A DNA stretch of 64,000 nucleotides, from the NCBI RefSeq assembly GCF_013823385.1, contig NZ_PNMA01000017.1:1-64000 (forward strand), written 5' to 3'. Source of the stretch: Hyphomonas sp. (lineage in GTDB: Bacteria > Pseudomonadota > Alphaproteobacteria > Caulobacterales > Hyphomonadaceae). The translations under genes were made by a program, and so were the position numbers. Of the stretch, positions 1 through 11,248 are shown in pieces. Each line of letters begins with the position of its first letter. Position 1 is the first letter of the stretch. The notes under the pieces were generated by a model. The model ran no database searches. It was not told where the DNA came from and worked only from the letters and a program-made list of their open reading frames with translations.

Positions 1-209
1 CGCTGGAACTCCCCCTCGATGGCATCGGCATAGACGCGGCTTGGCTCCACCACCGCGAAATAGCGCACCGGCGAAGCGGTGGCCGCGAAATAGCCAAAGC
101 TCGCGCCAATGACCAGGAACAGCGGCACCGCCGCCAGGCTCAGCCAGAAGCCCCAGGCTTTGACATACCCAAGATAATCGCGCCGGAAGACCAGATAGAT
201 GTTGCGCAT
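1..209 (-). CDS. ABC transporter permease, N-terminal part (runs off window)
   Basis: Only the first 69 codons are inside the window. The protein starts MRNIYLVFRRDYLGYVKAWGFWL and has one clear hydrophobic segment at about residues 18-45, as in ABC-2/NatB-type permeases, where a short cytosolic N-terminus precedes the first helix and a large periplasmic loop follows. Its ATG overlaps the stop of the ATPase gene (TGATG), so the two are translationally coupled and form one exporter. The substrate cannot be told. The family assignment rests on the partner gene and this N-terminus. Confidence 0.7.
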   Translation of the reverse strand, partial: MRNIYLVFRRDYLGYVKAWGFWLSLAAVPLFLVIGASFGYFAATASPVRYFAVVEPSRVYADAIEGEFQ

Positions 210-1180
210 CAGACAACCTCCCCTTCCGCCGGCATCGCGGGCGCGTCCAGCGCTGCCGCCTCCGCCTCGCCTACCAGCGAGACAAACACATCCCTCAGCC
301 GCGCTTCTTCCGGCTGGAAGCCGATAATCGGCGCGCCCGCCTCCAGCACGGCGCGCAGCGCGTCCTGCGGCCCCTGCCCGGGCGCCAGATCCACCCGCCA
401 AGCTTCACCCGGCCCCTTGTCGGCGGCGCGGTGAACGCCAAAGCCTTTCGGCGCCAGCGCCGCGGCGAGATCAAAGCCCGGCTCCAGTGTAATCCGCGCC
501 CCGCTGCCCAGCGTGGCATAGGCGTCTTCCAGCGTGCCATCGAGCACCTTGCGGCCCCGCGCCAGCATCACGATCCGGTCGCACAGCCGTTCGGCATGTT
601 CCATCACATGGGTGGAGAAAAGGATCGTTGCCCCGCGCGCATGTTCGGCCCGGATCAGATCTTCCAGCGTCTGCTGGTTCATCGGGTCGAGGCCGGAGAA
701 GGGCTCATCGAGAATGAGAAAATCCGGGCGGTGGGCCAGCGTGGAGAGGATCTGCACCTTCTGCGCCATGCCCTTGGAGAGTTTGGAAATGCGCGTCGTG
801 CGGAACTTGCCGAGGCCGGTCGCCTCCAGCAGCTCATCGGCCCGGGCACGCGCGTCACTGGCGCTGAGGCCCTTCAGGCGGCCGAAATAGGTGATCGTAT
901 CGCGCGCGGTCATCTTCTTGTAGAGGCCGCGTTCCTCTGGAAGGAAGCCTACGCGCTTCAGGTTCTTCAGCTCCGGCCGCGCGCCGAACAGGCGCACTTC
1001 GCCCTCATCCGGCGCCATCACGCCCAGCGACATCCGCAGGCTGGTCGACTTGCCCGCCCCGTTGGGACCCAGAAAGCCGACAATCTGCCCGGCAGGCACC
1101 TCGAATGACAGGTCATTGACGGCGGTGAATGCGCCGAACCGCTTGGTCGCGTGTGACAGGATAAGTGGCGCGTCGCTCAA
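209..1180 (-). CDS. ABC transporter ATP-binding protein (NatA-like)
   Basis: This is the cytosolic ATPase of a two-component ABC exporter (323 aa). Walker A GPNGAGKST lies at residues 38-46, the signature LSKGM near 135, Walker B LILDEPFSGLDP near 155, followed by the H-loop STHVMEH. The C-terminal 90 residues look like the DUF4162 domain found on NatA-like ATPases. The start is TTG, not ATG: it is preceded by GGGAGG at a good distance, and no better in-frame start exists. The gene overlaps the permease start by one base. The Na+ or drug specificity suggested by the NatA name is not shown by the sequence. Confidence 0.85.
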   Translation of the reverse strand: MSDAPLILSHATKRFGAFTAVNDLSFEVPAGQIVGFLGPNGAGKSTSLRMSLGVMAPDEGEVRLFGARPELKNLKRVGFLPEERGLYKKMTARDTITYFGRLKGLSASDARARADELLEATGLGKFRTTRISKLSKGMAQKVQILSTLAHRPDFLILDEPFSGLDPMNQQTLEDLIRAEHARGATILFSTHVMEHAERLCDRIVMLARGRKVLDGTLEDAYATLGSGARITLEPGFDLAAALAPKGFGVHRAADKGPGEAWRVDLAPGQGPQDALRAVLEAGAPIIGFQPEEARLRDVFVSLVGEAEAAALDAPAMPAEGEVV

Positions 1181-1302
1181 AAGCGGCCTCCCAGAACCGG
1201 ACAGACTCTCAACTTTAGCGAGTTTCGATAAAGTTCAAGAGGGTATGCGGCAGAAGGCTTTGCGGCGGCGTTAACCGCGCCCTCAAATTCCTCAGGCGTT
1301 TG

Positions 1303-1605
1303 CTAGAGAAGAACGCCGAACAGCCAGATGAAGGCCTGCACCACCAGAGCGAGGCCGATCATCACCACAACGGTCGCCATCCAGCGGCCGCCGAGGTTCA
1401 GGAACAGGCCGGCGCCGAAGCCGAGGATCGCCATCAGGCCGAGGGCAACCACCCAGTTGAGGCCAATGGCAATTGCCAGGGTCGCATAGCCCACCACCAT
1501 GATGGTGATCAGCGAACCCCAGGTGGAGCCGGTGATGAAGCCATCCCAGGTCGCTTTCTGGCCGTGGATGTCCATTTCACCGCGATGATATTCCTGGCTC
1601 GCCAT
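1303..1605 (-). CDS. aa3-type cytochrome c oxidase subunit IV-like protein
   Basis: A 100-residue protein whose first third (GEMDIHGQKATWDGFITGSTWGSLIT) matches the pattern of the small bacterial aa3 oxidase subunit IV family: a short polar N-terminus running into one helix. Here two or three further hydrophobic segments follow (to residue 99), more than the usual single helix. The track ORF starts earlier. I choose ATG at 1605 because GGGGAGG stands five bases upstream and homology begins there. The role would be a minor, non-catalytic subunit of the terminal oxidase in the inner membrane. No other oxidase genes are in the window. Confidence 0.6.
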   Translation of the reverse strand: MASQEYHRGEMDIHGQKATWDGFITGSTWGSLITIMVVGYATLAIAIGLNWVVALGLMAILGFGAGLFLNLGGRWMATVVVMIGLALVVQAFIWLFGVLL

Positions 1606-1703
1606 GAGGGCCTCCCCGACTACAGATTGTGACTTCAGATTACTGACAGGCCGCCTTCTACCCAAGCCCTCTGCCACGTTCAAGCGCGGCAAAGCGCGCG
1701 CCA

Positions 1704-2156
1704 TCAATTGAGCGGCTGTTTACGTTTGGCGGATTTGGGCGGCTTTGGCGCAAACGGCGCGGGCAGCGGCATCGCCGGGATGCCTTCCTCTGCCAGCGCT
1801 TCGCGTTCCTCCGGCGTCGTCTCACCCCAGATCGGGCGGTGATCCTGCTCGCCATAATAGATGGCGCGGGCCTCTTCGGCGAAATCTTCGCCAACATAAT
1901 CAAAGTTCTGCGAGACATGTTCGCGGGCGCGCCGGACAAATTCCTTCACCAGCGCCTCCTCATCCATCTTGCCCGGCAGCGCCTTGTCCGACGGGCGCAC
2001 GGCCGGCGCCATGATCTGCTTACCCACCCTGTGGCCGCCGCATTCCGGGCAATCGATCTGCTTGCGCTTGGCCAGGCGGTCAAACGCTTCGGAGCTGGCA
2101 AACCAGCCCTCGAACTCGTGATCGCAGTCACCACAGATCAGCGCGTAGAGAATCAC
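1704..2156 (-). CDS. DUF1178 family zinc-ribbon protein
   Basis: A 150-residue protein of the alphaproteobacterial DUF1178 family, function unknown. It opens MILYALICGDCDHEFEGWF and has a second Cys pair (CPEC at about 38), giving a CxxC...CxxC zinc ribbon that is typical of the family. The conserved MAPAV stretch follows. The start is GTG with GGAG eight bases upstream. It lies 17 bp downstream of the glutaredoxin gene, so the two are probably cotranscribed, a pairing common in this group. Confidence 0.8.
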   Translation of the reverse strand: MILYALICGDCDHEFEGWFASSEAFDRLAKRKQIDCPECGGHRVGKQIMAPAVRPSDKALPGKMDEEALVKEFVRRAREHVSQNFDYVGEDFAEEARAIYYGEQDHRPIWGETTPEEREALAEEGIPAMPLPAPFAPKPPKSAKRKQPLN

Positions 2157-2173
2157 CGCGAACGCTCCGCCCT

Positions 2174-2434
2174 TCAGGCCTGCGCCAGCATCGGATCGAG
2201 CTTGCCGGCCCGCTCCAGCGCCATCATGTCATCGCAGCCGCCGATATGCGTCTCGCCCACAAAGATCTGCGGAAAGGTGCGCCCGCCATTGGAGCGCTGG
2301 ATCATCTCTTCGCGCAGCTTGGGATCCATGCCAGCGTCGATTTCCTTGAAGTCGGCGCCCTTTTCCTTGAGCAGGGCCACGGCGCGGGTGCAGTACGGGC
2401 AGAACTGGCGGGTGTAGATCGTAACCTTGGCCAT
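2174..2434 (-). CDS. grxC: Glutaredoxin 3 (GrxC type)
   Basis: A small dithiol glutaredoxin (86 aa) that reduces disulfides and glutathione mixed disulfides in the cytosol. The active site CPYC is at residues 11-14 (MAKVTIYTRQFCPYC), the cis-proline motif TFPQIFV follows, and the GSH-binding GGCDD is present. I start at MAKVTIY (2434), seven codons inside the track ORF, because AGGAG lies eight bases upstream. It precedes the DUF1178 gene on the same strand and follows comF in the same direction. Confidence 0.92.
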   Translation of the reverse strand: MAKVTIYTRQFCPYCTRAVALLKEKGADFKEIDAGMDPKLREEMIQRSNGGRTFPQIFVGETHIGGCDDMMALERAGKLDPMLAQA

Positions 2435-2502
2435 GGCGCGAACTCCTTTCGTCAAAACCTGGACATTTCCGGACAGTCTGGGCCCGAAGTGTCATCAAGC
2501 GG

Positions 2503-3273
2503 TTATATGGTGACATCCGTTGCCCGGACAACGCGCGCCAGCACCAGAACGTCGATCTGCCGCGCGCCTGCCCGTTTCAGGGCCCGCACGCACGCATTCA
2601 GCGTCGCCCCGGTCGTCAGCACGTCATCCACCAGCAGCACGCGCTTGCCTTCCACCAGCTTGCGGCGGGAGGGGCGCACGTCAAAGGCGCCGGTCACGTT
2701 CCGCCGCCGCGCGCGGGTCGAGAGGCCCGCCTGGCTGGGTGTACGCCGCGTACGCCTCAGCCCGTCGACGCAGACACGCCGCCGGGAGGCCTGCCCGATG
2801 GCCTGGGCCAGCCAGGCGGACTGGTTGAAGCCCCGCATCACGAGGCGGGTATAGTGCAGCGGCACGGGCACGATCAGATCGGCCTCCTCCACCAGCGGGG
2901 CGCCCGCCTGCAGCATCCAGCCGGCGAGGATGTCCAGCCCGTCGCGGCGGCCGGCGCGCTTCAGGTCCAGCACCGGGCGGCGGGAGATGTCGTCATACAC
3001 AAAGGCCGCGCGCGCCCGGCCCCATCTGGGCGGCCGGGCGATGCAGGCAGGGCATTCGGCCTCCGGCCCGGCATCATACGCCTGCGGGGCGCCGCAGCGA
3101 TGGCAGACGGGGTCTGTAATGAAACGGATTTTTGTGAACTCGTCGGGCCTGAGCGGCCCGGCGCCTTCGCCCCGGTCGCCGCTGATCAGGGAGCGCGGCG
3201 GCCAGAGGAAATCCCGTGTCTGGCGGAATAGGCTCTTGGCCGCGAGCGCGCCAGCCTTCATATCCCCGCTCAT
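2503..3273 (-). CDS. comF: ComF family phosphoribosyltransferase-like protein
   Basis: ComF-like protein (256 aa), related to the competence/DNA-uptake ComFC family. A four-Cys zinc finger (CHRCGAP...CPAC) sits near residues 58-80 and a C-terminal phosphoribosyltransferase fold carries the PRPP-loop VLLVDDVLTTGAT near 215. Length is normal for the family. Its ATG shares the palindrome CATG with the start of the divergent methyltransferase gene. An alternative start at Met5 (3261) would remove that overlap. Actual DNA-uptake function is inferred from the family only. Confidence 0.85.
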   Translation of the reverse strand: MSGDMKAGALAAKSLFRQTRDFLWPPRSLISGDRGEGAGPLRPDEFTKIRFITDPVCHRCGAPQAYDAGPEAECPACIARPPRWGRARAAFVYDDISRRPVLDLKRAGRRDGLDILAGWMLQAGAPLVEEADLIVPVPLHYTRLVMRGFNQSAWLAQAIGQASRRRVCVDGLRRTRRTPSQAGLSTRARRRNVTGAFDVRPSRRKLVEGKRVLLVDDVLTTGATLNACVRALKRAGARQIDVLVLARVVRATDVTI

Positions 3274-4195
3274 GCCCCCCTCCCCTCAATCCCCGTCCCC
3301 GCCGCAGATCTTCGACCGCGACAAGCTGCGCCGGCGGCGCCAGGCCTTTGCCCGCCACTATCCGGACTATGACTTCCTGCGCGCCCGCGTGTCGAGCGAT
3401 CTTGAAACGCGGGTGGCCGACACGCCGCGCATTTTCGAGACAATGCTGGAACTGGGCGGGGCAGAGGGCGGACTTTCCCGGACACTTCTTGGACAAAACC
3501 GGACAAAATCGGTCATCGTCGGCGACACCGCGGACCTCTTCCTGAAGGCCGCGGCCACCAGCGGCCTGGAAGCGGTCTTCGCCGATGAGGAAGCCCTGCC
3601 ATTCGGAACGGAACGTTTCGATCTGGTTATCTCGCCCCTCACCCTTCACTGGGTAAACGACCTGCCGGGCGCCCTCGTCCAGATCCGCCGCGTGCTGAAA
3701 CCCGATGGCCTCTTCCTCGGCGCACTGTTCGGGGCCGGCACGCTGGCAGAGCTGCGCGAGGTGTTGACCGAGGCGGAAACAGACCTCACCGGCGGCCTCA
3801 GCCCCCGCCTCTCCCCCCTGCCCGGCCTGCGGGACATGGCAGGCCTCCTCCAGCGCGCGGGCTTTGCCCTGCCGGTGGCCGACCGCGATACGGTGACCGT
3901 TCGCTACAAGACGCCGGAGGGTCTGCTGCGTGATCTCAAGGGGATGGGCGAGCGCGCCGCTTTCACGCGCGGGGTCAGCCGGCCGCTGCCCCGGCGGGTG
4001 CTGGCGCGGGCGATGGATCTTTACAGGGAGCGGTTCTCTGATCCTGATGGCCGCGTGCGCGCGACGTTCGAGATCGTTCACCTGTCAGGCTGGGCGCCGG
4101 CACCGGGGCAGCCTCAGCCGCTGAAACCCGGAAGCGCGAAGGCCAGCATGGCAGACGCTGTGCGCCGCGCGGGCGAGCCGGGCAGTGAAGGCTGA
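3272..4195 (+). CDS. SAM-dependent methyltransferase (BioC/NDUFAF5-like)
   Basis: A class I methyltransferase-fold protein of 307 aa. The N-terminal IFDRDKLRRRRQAFARHYPDYDFL is the signature of the NDUFAF5-like group found divergently from comF in many alphaproteobacteria. The human homologue hydroxylates an arginine of a complex I subunit, so the bacterial one may assist respiratory complex assembly or be BioC-like. Motif IV region FDLVISPLTLHWVNDLPGAL and motif VI LKPDGLFLGALFG are clear. The track ORF opens at 2930, but homology starts at MPPSPQSP (3272). That start overlaps the comF start by two bases. Confidence 0.8.
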   Translation: MPPSPQSPSPPQIFDRDKLRRRRQAFARHYPDYDFLRARVSSDLETRVADTPRIFETMLELGGAEGGLSRTLLGQNRTKSVIVGDTADLFLKAAATSGLEAVFADEEALPFGTERFDLVISPLTLHWVNDLPGALVQIRRVLKPDGLFLGALFGAGTLAELREVLTEAETDLTGGLSPRLSPLPGLRDMAGLLQRAGFALPVADRDTVTVRYKTPEGLLRDLKGMGERAAFTRGVSRPLPRRVLARAMDLYRERFSDPDGRVRATFEIVHLSGWAPAPGQPQPLKPGSAKASMADAVRRAGEPGSEG

Positions 4196-4216
4196 AAGGC
4201 GCCCTGACCGGACCGC

Positions 4217-4399
4217 TCAGATGCCGACGAGGTTCTCTTCGATTGTCTTGTATATTTCGTCATTGGCGTCCCCGAAGGAGTAGAGGCTGCCAATGATGGC
4301 GAGGACCATGAGCCCGGCGATCAGCCCGTACTCAATGGCCGTGGCGCCACGTTCGTCTTTCGCCCATTGGCGCATACGGGATTTGAACAGGCGCATCAT
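4217..4399 (-). CDS. Flp/Fap-type pilin
   Basis: A 60-residue Flp-family prepilin for tight-adherence (Tad) pili. The cationic leader ends in ERG, and cleavage by a TadV/CpaA-type peptidase would leave ATAIEYGLIAGLMVLAIIG, the hydrophobic Flp helix with the conserved Glu-Tyr. No tad/cpa assembly genes are in the window. The gene is the last of a leftward operon: the mutT stop TGA lies inside the double start ATGATG, so translation is coupled. Both Mets are possible starts. Confidence 0.88.
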   Translation of the reverse strand: MMRLFKSRMRQWAKDERGATAIEYGLIAGLMVLAIIGSLYSFGDANDEIYKTIEENLVGI

Positions 4400-4812
4400 C
4401 GCTCCGCAAAGGTTTGGTCCATGAGCCAGTCGAACAGGGGGAGGTCTGCTGGTGGCGCCGGATAATCTCGCAGCCTTGCAGGCTCTACCCAGGCGATGGC
4501 TTGCCCTTCGCGCGGATGGAGGACCCCGGTCCAGCTCTCACAAGCATACAATGGCATCAACAGATGAAAGTCGGGGTAAGTGAAGCTCGCAAATGTCAGC
4601 GGCTTCAGTTCCTCTTCCTTAACCGTAATCGACAGCTCTTCGGCCAGTTCCCGCACCAGCGCGGCCTCCGGCGTTTCGCCGGGGTCGATCTTGCCGCCCG
4701 GAAACTCCCACAGCCCGGCCAGCTGCTTGCCCTCCGGGCGCTGGGCCAGAAGGATGCGGCCTTTCTCATCGATCAGCGCGGCCGCAACGACCAGCAGCAG
4801 GCGCCGGCTCAT
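4396..4812 (-). CDS. mutT: MutT-type 8-oxo-dGTP diphosphatase
   Basis: A Nudix hydrolase (138 aa) that removes 8-oxo-dGTP from the nucleotide pool. The Nudix box GGKIDPGETPEAALVRELAEEL begins near residue 38, preceded by the MutT-typical LLAQRPEGKQLAGLWEFPGGK. I start at MSRRLLLVV (4812): it overlaps the argJ stop as ATGA, and the residues upstream in the track ORF are argJ antisense-frame filler. It lies directly behind argJ, as in many alphaproteobacteria, and overlaps the Flp pilin gene. Confidence 0.9.
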   Translation of the reverse strand: MSRRLLLVVAAALIDEKGRILLAQRPEGKQLAGLWEFPGGKIDPGETPEAALVRELAEELSITVKEEELKPLTFASFTYPDFHLLMPLYACESWTGVLHPREGQAIAWVEPARLRDYPAPPADLPLFDWLMDQTFAER

Positions 4813-6059
4813 GTCCGGTAGGCGCCGTTGATGTCGACATAGCCATGGGTGAGATCGCAGGTCCACACCGTCGCCCGGCCGGTGCCCACGCCAACCGAAA
4901 CGCGGATCGCGAATTCGCTTTTGGCAAATACGGCGCTGGCAGCGGCCTCATCATAATTGGGCGCGCGCGCGCCGCCTTCGGCCACCTGAACATCGTCAAA
5001 CCAGATGGCGAGACGGTCCAGCTCGATCGGCTCATACGCCTTGCCGACCGCCATGACGATCCGGCCCCAGTTGGCGTCGCCCGCCGCCATCGCGGTCTTG
5101 ATGAGGGGCGAGTTGGCAATCTCGCAGGCAATCTTCTTGGCCGAAGCGGGGGACGCAGCGTCTTCCACGGTGATGGTGGCCACCTTGCTCGCCCCTTCCC
5201 CGTCCTTCACCACCTGCATGGCAAGGTCGAGGCAAACCTCTTTCAGCGCGGCCGTGAAGGCGCGGAAGCGGAGGTCTTCTTCCGAGGTGACCGGCGCCAT
5301 GCCGCTCGCCCCGGTCGCAAACACCATCAGCGTGTCGGAGGTGGAGGTGTCGCCATCCACCGTGATCGAGTTGAACGTCTCGTCGGCCACCTGTTTCAGC
5401 GCGGTTTGCAGCAGCTCCGGCGCGATGGCCGCATCGGTGAAGACGTAGGACAGCATCGTCGCCATGTTCGGCGCGATCATGCCCGAGCCCTTGGCGATGC
5501 CGGCAAAGCGCACTTCGGTGCCGTCAATGCTGGCCACCGTGCCCGCGCCCTTGGGATAGGTGTCGGTCGTCATGAAGGCGCGCGCCAGGCGTTCCCAATC
5601 CGGCGCGCCGAGCTTCCCGGCCAGCTCCGGCACAAAGGCGCCCACATAGTTGGGGTCAGACAGCGGCTCGCCGATGACACCGGTGGCGGCGAGGAAGCAA
5701 TGCTCCTTCTTCACGCCGAGGGTCTGGGTCAGCGCTGCCAGGGTCGCCTCATTCTTCGCCGCGCCCTTGGGCCCAGTGAAGGCGTTGGAGTTGCCCGAAT
5801 TGGCCACCAGCGCCACCGCCTGCCCCCCGCCCTGCTCCAGCGCCTGCCGGCACCAGCGCACATCCGCCGAGGCCGTCAGCGAGCGGGTATACACCCCGCC
5901 GCAAGCCGTGCCGGGGTCGAACACCACCAGGAACACGTCATCGCGCGTGATGCCCCGGCGCGCATAGAAGCCGCGGCTGCCGGCGGCGGCCTTGAGGCCG
6001 CGCACAGCCGGAAGCGCCGGAAAAGCGGCAGGGGCAAAAGGCGAAGGGGTCAGGTTCAC
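4809..6059 (-). CDS. argJ: Bifunctional glutamate N-acetyltransferase / amino-acid acetyltransferase ArgJ
   Basis: ArgJ (416 aa) moves the acetyl group from N-acetylornithine to glutamate in the cyclic arginine pathway, and bifunctional forms also use acetyl-CoA. The self-cleavage site is clear: KGSGMIAPNMATML, with cleavage before Thr201 of ATML giving alpha and beta chains. The oxyanion-hole stretch ATGVIGEPL lies at 125-133. The start is GTG, overlapping the PPIase stop as GTGA. The stop overlaps mutT as ATGA. Length is normal. Confidence 0.95.
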   Translation of the reverse strand: MNLTPSPFAPAAFPALPAVRGLKAAAGSRGFYARRGITRDDVFLVVFDPGTACGGVYTRSLTASADVRWCRQALEQGGGQAVALVANSGNSNAFTGPKGAAKNEATLAALTQTLGVKKEHCFLAATGVIGEPLSDPNYVGAFVPELAGKLGAPDWERLARAFMTTDTYPKGAGTVASIDGTEVRFAGIAKGSGMIAPNMATMLSYVFTDAAIAPELLQTALKQVADETFNSITVDGDTSTSDTLMVFATGASGMAPVTSEEDLRFRAFTAALKEVCLDLAMQVVKDGEGASKVATITVEDAASPASAKKIACEIANSPLIKTAMAAGDANWGRIVMAVGKAYEPIELDRLAIWFDDVQVAEGGARAPNYDEAAASAVFAKSEFAIRVSVGVGTGRATVWTCDLTHGYVDINGAYRT

Positions 6060-6970
6060 AGTTCATCTCCGGTAAGGGCTTTGGCCGGGGCGGGCGCGCT
6101 TTCCGGCGTATAGGTCTGGCCATCCACCTTCTCGATATTCGCCTCGGTACGCAGGCGGCGGAGAATGCGGCTGACTTCACTGAGCGTCAGGAAGGTGGCG
6201 ATCTCCGGCCGCATCTCCTCGCGCGTCTTGGGCGGTTCGGTGCGGCGGTCCTTGACCTTCAGGATGCGCCAGCTGCCCTCCACTTCAAATGGCGGCGAGA
6301 CTTCGCCCACCGCCGTATTGGCAATCACCACCGGATAGGGATCGGGCAGATCATTGGGCGCGACATAGCCCAGGTCCCCATTCTCCATCCGGGTGGCGCT
6401 GTCCCTGGAATGGTTGAAGACGAGGCTCTCGAACGGCTCGCCCGCTTCCACGCGCAGCCAGACGGCCTCGGCCTCCTCCTCCGTATCGGTGACGATATGG
6501 GCCACCGACACCTGATCATTGACCTGCTGCAGGCGCACCTGCTCGGCATACATCTTGTCGATGATCTCGTCGGTCACCTGCTGGGCCACCACGCTTTCCA
6601 CAAGAAGGTTGCCCATGATCCGCTCCTGCGCCATTTCGAGGCGGCGCTGGGCGGCGGGGTCTTTCTCCAGCCCCAGCCGGTGGGCTTCCTGCGCCATCAG
6701 CTTCTGGTCGATCAGCTGGTCGAGCACCTGCTTGTAGGCCTCGTCCCCGCTGCGCAGCGCCGCGCCGGAGACCACCAGCCCCCGCGCCACGGCTTCCAGT
6801 TCCACATCCGCCGTATAGATCGCCTCGCCATTGACCCGGGCCGCCACCTCGCGGCTCACTTCCCGCCTCTGCTTCTCGTCCAGCTGGAAGCCATCCTGCG
6901 AGCAACCGGCCAGCGCCAGCGCCGCCAGGGCGGTACAAAGGACAGTAAAATCAGCGCGCCGCCGGGTCAT
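6056..6970 (-). CDS. Peptidyl-prolyl isomerase / SurA-PrsA-like chaperone lipoprotein
   Basis: A 304-residue foldase. After a signal peptide there is a lipobox LAGC with the lipidated Cys at 23, so the protein should be anchored to the membrane on the periplasmic side. A helical SurA-N-like region (residues 35-160) is followed by a parvulin domain (VSVAHIVTDTEEEAEAVWLRVEAGEPFESLVFNHSRD, GDLGYVAPNDLP). ATG at 6970 is chosen, with GAGAGG upstream. It is the first gene of the argJ-mutT-flp operon and divergent from secA, an arrangement that fits a role in exported-protein folding. Confidence 0.85.
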   Translation of the reverse strand: MTRRRADFTVLCTALAALALAGCSQDGFQLDEKQRREVSREVAARVNGEAIYTADVELEAVARGLVVSGAALRSGDEAYKQVLDQLIDQKLMAQEAHRLGLEKDPAAQRRLEMAQERIMGNLLVESVVAQQVTDEIIDKMYAEQVRLQQVNDQVSVAHIVTDTEEEAEAVWLRVEAGEPFESLVFNHSRDSATRMENGDLGYVAPNDLPDPYPVVIANTAVGEVSPPFEVEGSWRILKVKDRRTEPPKTREEMRPEIATFLTLSEVSRILRRLRTEANIEKVDGQTYTPESAPAPAKALTGDEL

Positions 6971-7151
6971 GGGCCACACCTCTCTGGCTGAAGGCGCCGC
7001 ATTGACACCCTTTGGCGGCGTTCTTAAGTCTGCCCCGCGCGCTGGTCGAGTGGTTTCATCCGGTGAAAGCGCGGTGGGAGAACCCGGAAAAGTCCTGTAA
7101 GATGTCTGGCAGGATTAGAAATTTTCACCCGAACTGGTTGGTGCTGCTTAT

Positions 7152-9896
<2,745 letters not shown>

Positions 9897-9922
9897 TAGG
9901 CCGAATAACCGGGATCTCCGGT

Positions 9923-10036
9923 TCGTCACTCCCGATGGCCGAAGGCCATCTGGGAGCCTATCTCCTGCCCGCGCCGCTCTCCCGATCTATCTGGAGATGG
10001 GCACCCGGATGCGCTGACGCGCATCGGGTGTGACGA
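9923..10036. repeat. Double-hairpin palindromic repeat, copy A
   Basis: A 114-bp element bounded by near-perfect 15-bp terminal inverted repeats (TCGTCACTCCCGATG at the left, CATCGGGTGTGACGA at the right, one mismatch). Inside each end is a short hairpin: GATGGCC-GAA-GGCCATC at the left, GATGCGC-TGAC-GCGCATC at the right. The middle about 50 bp is unlike copy B at 20391. The architecture recalls RIME/Bru-RS type intergenic elements of other alphaproteobacteria. It sits 27 bp after secA and may serve as its transcript 3' end. Confidence 0.8.
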
Positions 10037-10306
10037 GGAGGGCGGGGCAGCGGAAAAGAAGCACCCCTCCCGGAAAACGAAGCCCCTCCCCCGCTTCAGG
10101 GGGGAGACCTCCCTACGCGGGAGAACGCCAAACGATGGACCCGCTGCCCGTTCAAAGCCCCGGTCAAAACCGGGTAGCGGTTGGCGCCCGGTTGGAGTTT
10201 TCGGGCCAGCCGTTGGAGTTTTCGTTGGAGTTTTTTTGCGTCTTTTTCCCTCTGAGGGCCCCCGCAAAATTCCCCTGAGGGGCGAGCGCTTATCCGGTGG
10301 ACAAGC
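10037..10306. other. Repeat-rich intergenic stretch, no gene seen
   Basis: No credible gene. A 40-bp hairpin spans 10141-10180 (CCGCTGCCC...GGGTAGCGG outside, CCCGGT-CAAA-ACCGGG inside). Three direct copies of GTTGGAGTTTT(C/T) follow at 10191, 10212 and 10224, ending in a run of seven T. A possible C/G-rich palindrome CCCCTCCCCCGCTTCAGGGGGG lies near 10082. The minus-strand ORF across it (KTPTKTPT repeats) is a product of the direct repeats rather than a protein. Confidence 0.6.
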
Positions 10307-11248
10307 TCAGCCCATCTTGCCCCGCCCGCCGCGCCGGGCGAGCCATACTCCGCCGAGGATCAGCGCCAGGGCAAGGCCCGCATTCCAGCTTTGGGTCTCG
10401 CGGAAGAACAGCCAGCCGAACGCTGCCCCCGCCACCGGCACCGAATAGCCCGTCAGCGACTGGAACGTCGCCCCCGCCCGCGCCACCAGCGCCATGTAGA
10501 GCACCTGCGCCACCCCCGAGGGGCCAAGGCCGAGCCCCGCCACCGCCGCCCAATGATGCCAGTCTGCCGAAACCGTGGCCGGATCGACGGTGAACACGAG
10601 CGGCCAGGAAAGCACCGCCGAAACGGAAATGAACCCCGCCGCCATCGGGATTGCCTCCATCGGCGGGGCAGCCCGCGCGATCAGCGTGCTGGCCGAGAAG
10701 GCGAGCGTCGCCAGCAGAAGCAGCAGCTGCGCCGTCATGCTGGCCGAGCCGAAATGGCGGACCGCGTCCGGGCCGAACAGCGCCACCACACCGGCAAAGC
10801 CGAGCAGGATGCCAAGGCCGGTGTTCCGGGTCATGCGCTCTGCGGCAAACAGCAGGCTGGCGCCCAGGGTCACGAACACCGGCGCCGCAGCGGTGTAGAG
10901 CGCGGCCAGGCTGGAATCGACCGTTTGCTGGGCCACGGTGATCAGGAAGAAGGGGATCAGCGAGCCGATGACCCCCATGGCGATGATGACGCCCCAGCGG
11001 CGCCGGTCGCTCAGCGGCGGCAGGCGCTTTTCGAGCGCGAACATCAGGATCAGCAGGAACACCGCCCCGCCGGTCAGCCGGCCGGGGAGTACCCATTCGG
11101 GGGGCAGGCCTTCGGCGGTGTCCTTGCCAACAGCAATGCGTGTCAGGCCATAGGCCCCGGCCCACAGAATTGTCAGCACGGTGAAGATGATCCAGACGGC
11201 CAGAGGGCGGCGTCCGGTGCCTGACTGCGCCGTTCCGGGCATTGTCAT
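10307..11248 (-). CDS. EamA/DMT-family transporter
   Basis: A 313-residue inner-membrane transporter with about ten hydrophobic segments in two EamA repeats, the first from [19 protein letters not shown] (17-35), the second from [18 protein letters not shown]. Such proteins export metabolites or drugs, and the substrate is unknown. The track ORF of 1166 codons is misleading: only the last part is coding. ATG at 11248 ([10 protein letters not shown]) has GGGAGA upstream, and the rest of that ORF is antisense to gap and pgk. Confidence 0.85.
   Translation of the reverse strand: MTMPGTAQSGTGRRPLAVWIIFTVLTILWAGAYGLTRIAVGKDTAEGLPPEWVLPGRLTGGAVFLLILMFALEKRLPPLSDRRRWGVIIAMGVIGSLIPFFLITVAQQTVDSSLAALYTAAAPVFVTLGASLLFAAERMTRNTGLGILLGFAGVVALFGPDAVRHFGSASMTAQLLLLLATLAFSASTLIARAAPPMEAIPMAAGFISVSAVLSWPLVFTVDPATVSADWHHWAAVAGLGLGPSGVAQVLYMALVARAGATFQSLTGYSVPVAGAAFGWLFFRETQSWNAGLALALILGGVWLARRGGRGKMG

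Noticed and set aside
1-1180. Sodium exporter NatAB as a firm call
   Set aside because: The ATPase resembles NatA but many related exporters do too, and the permease is cut by the window edge.
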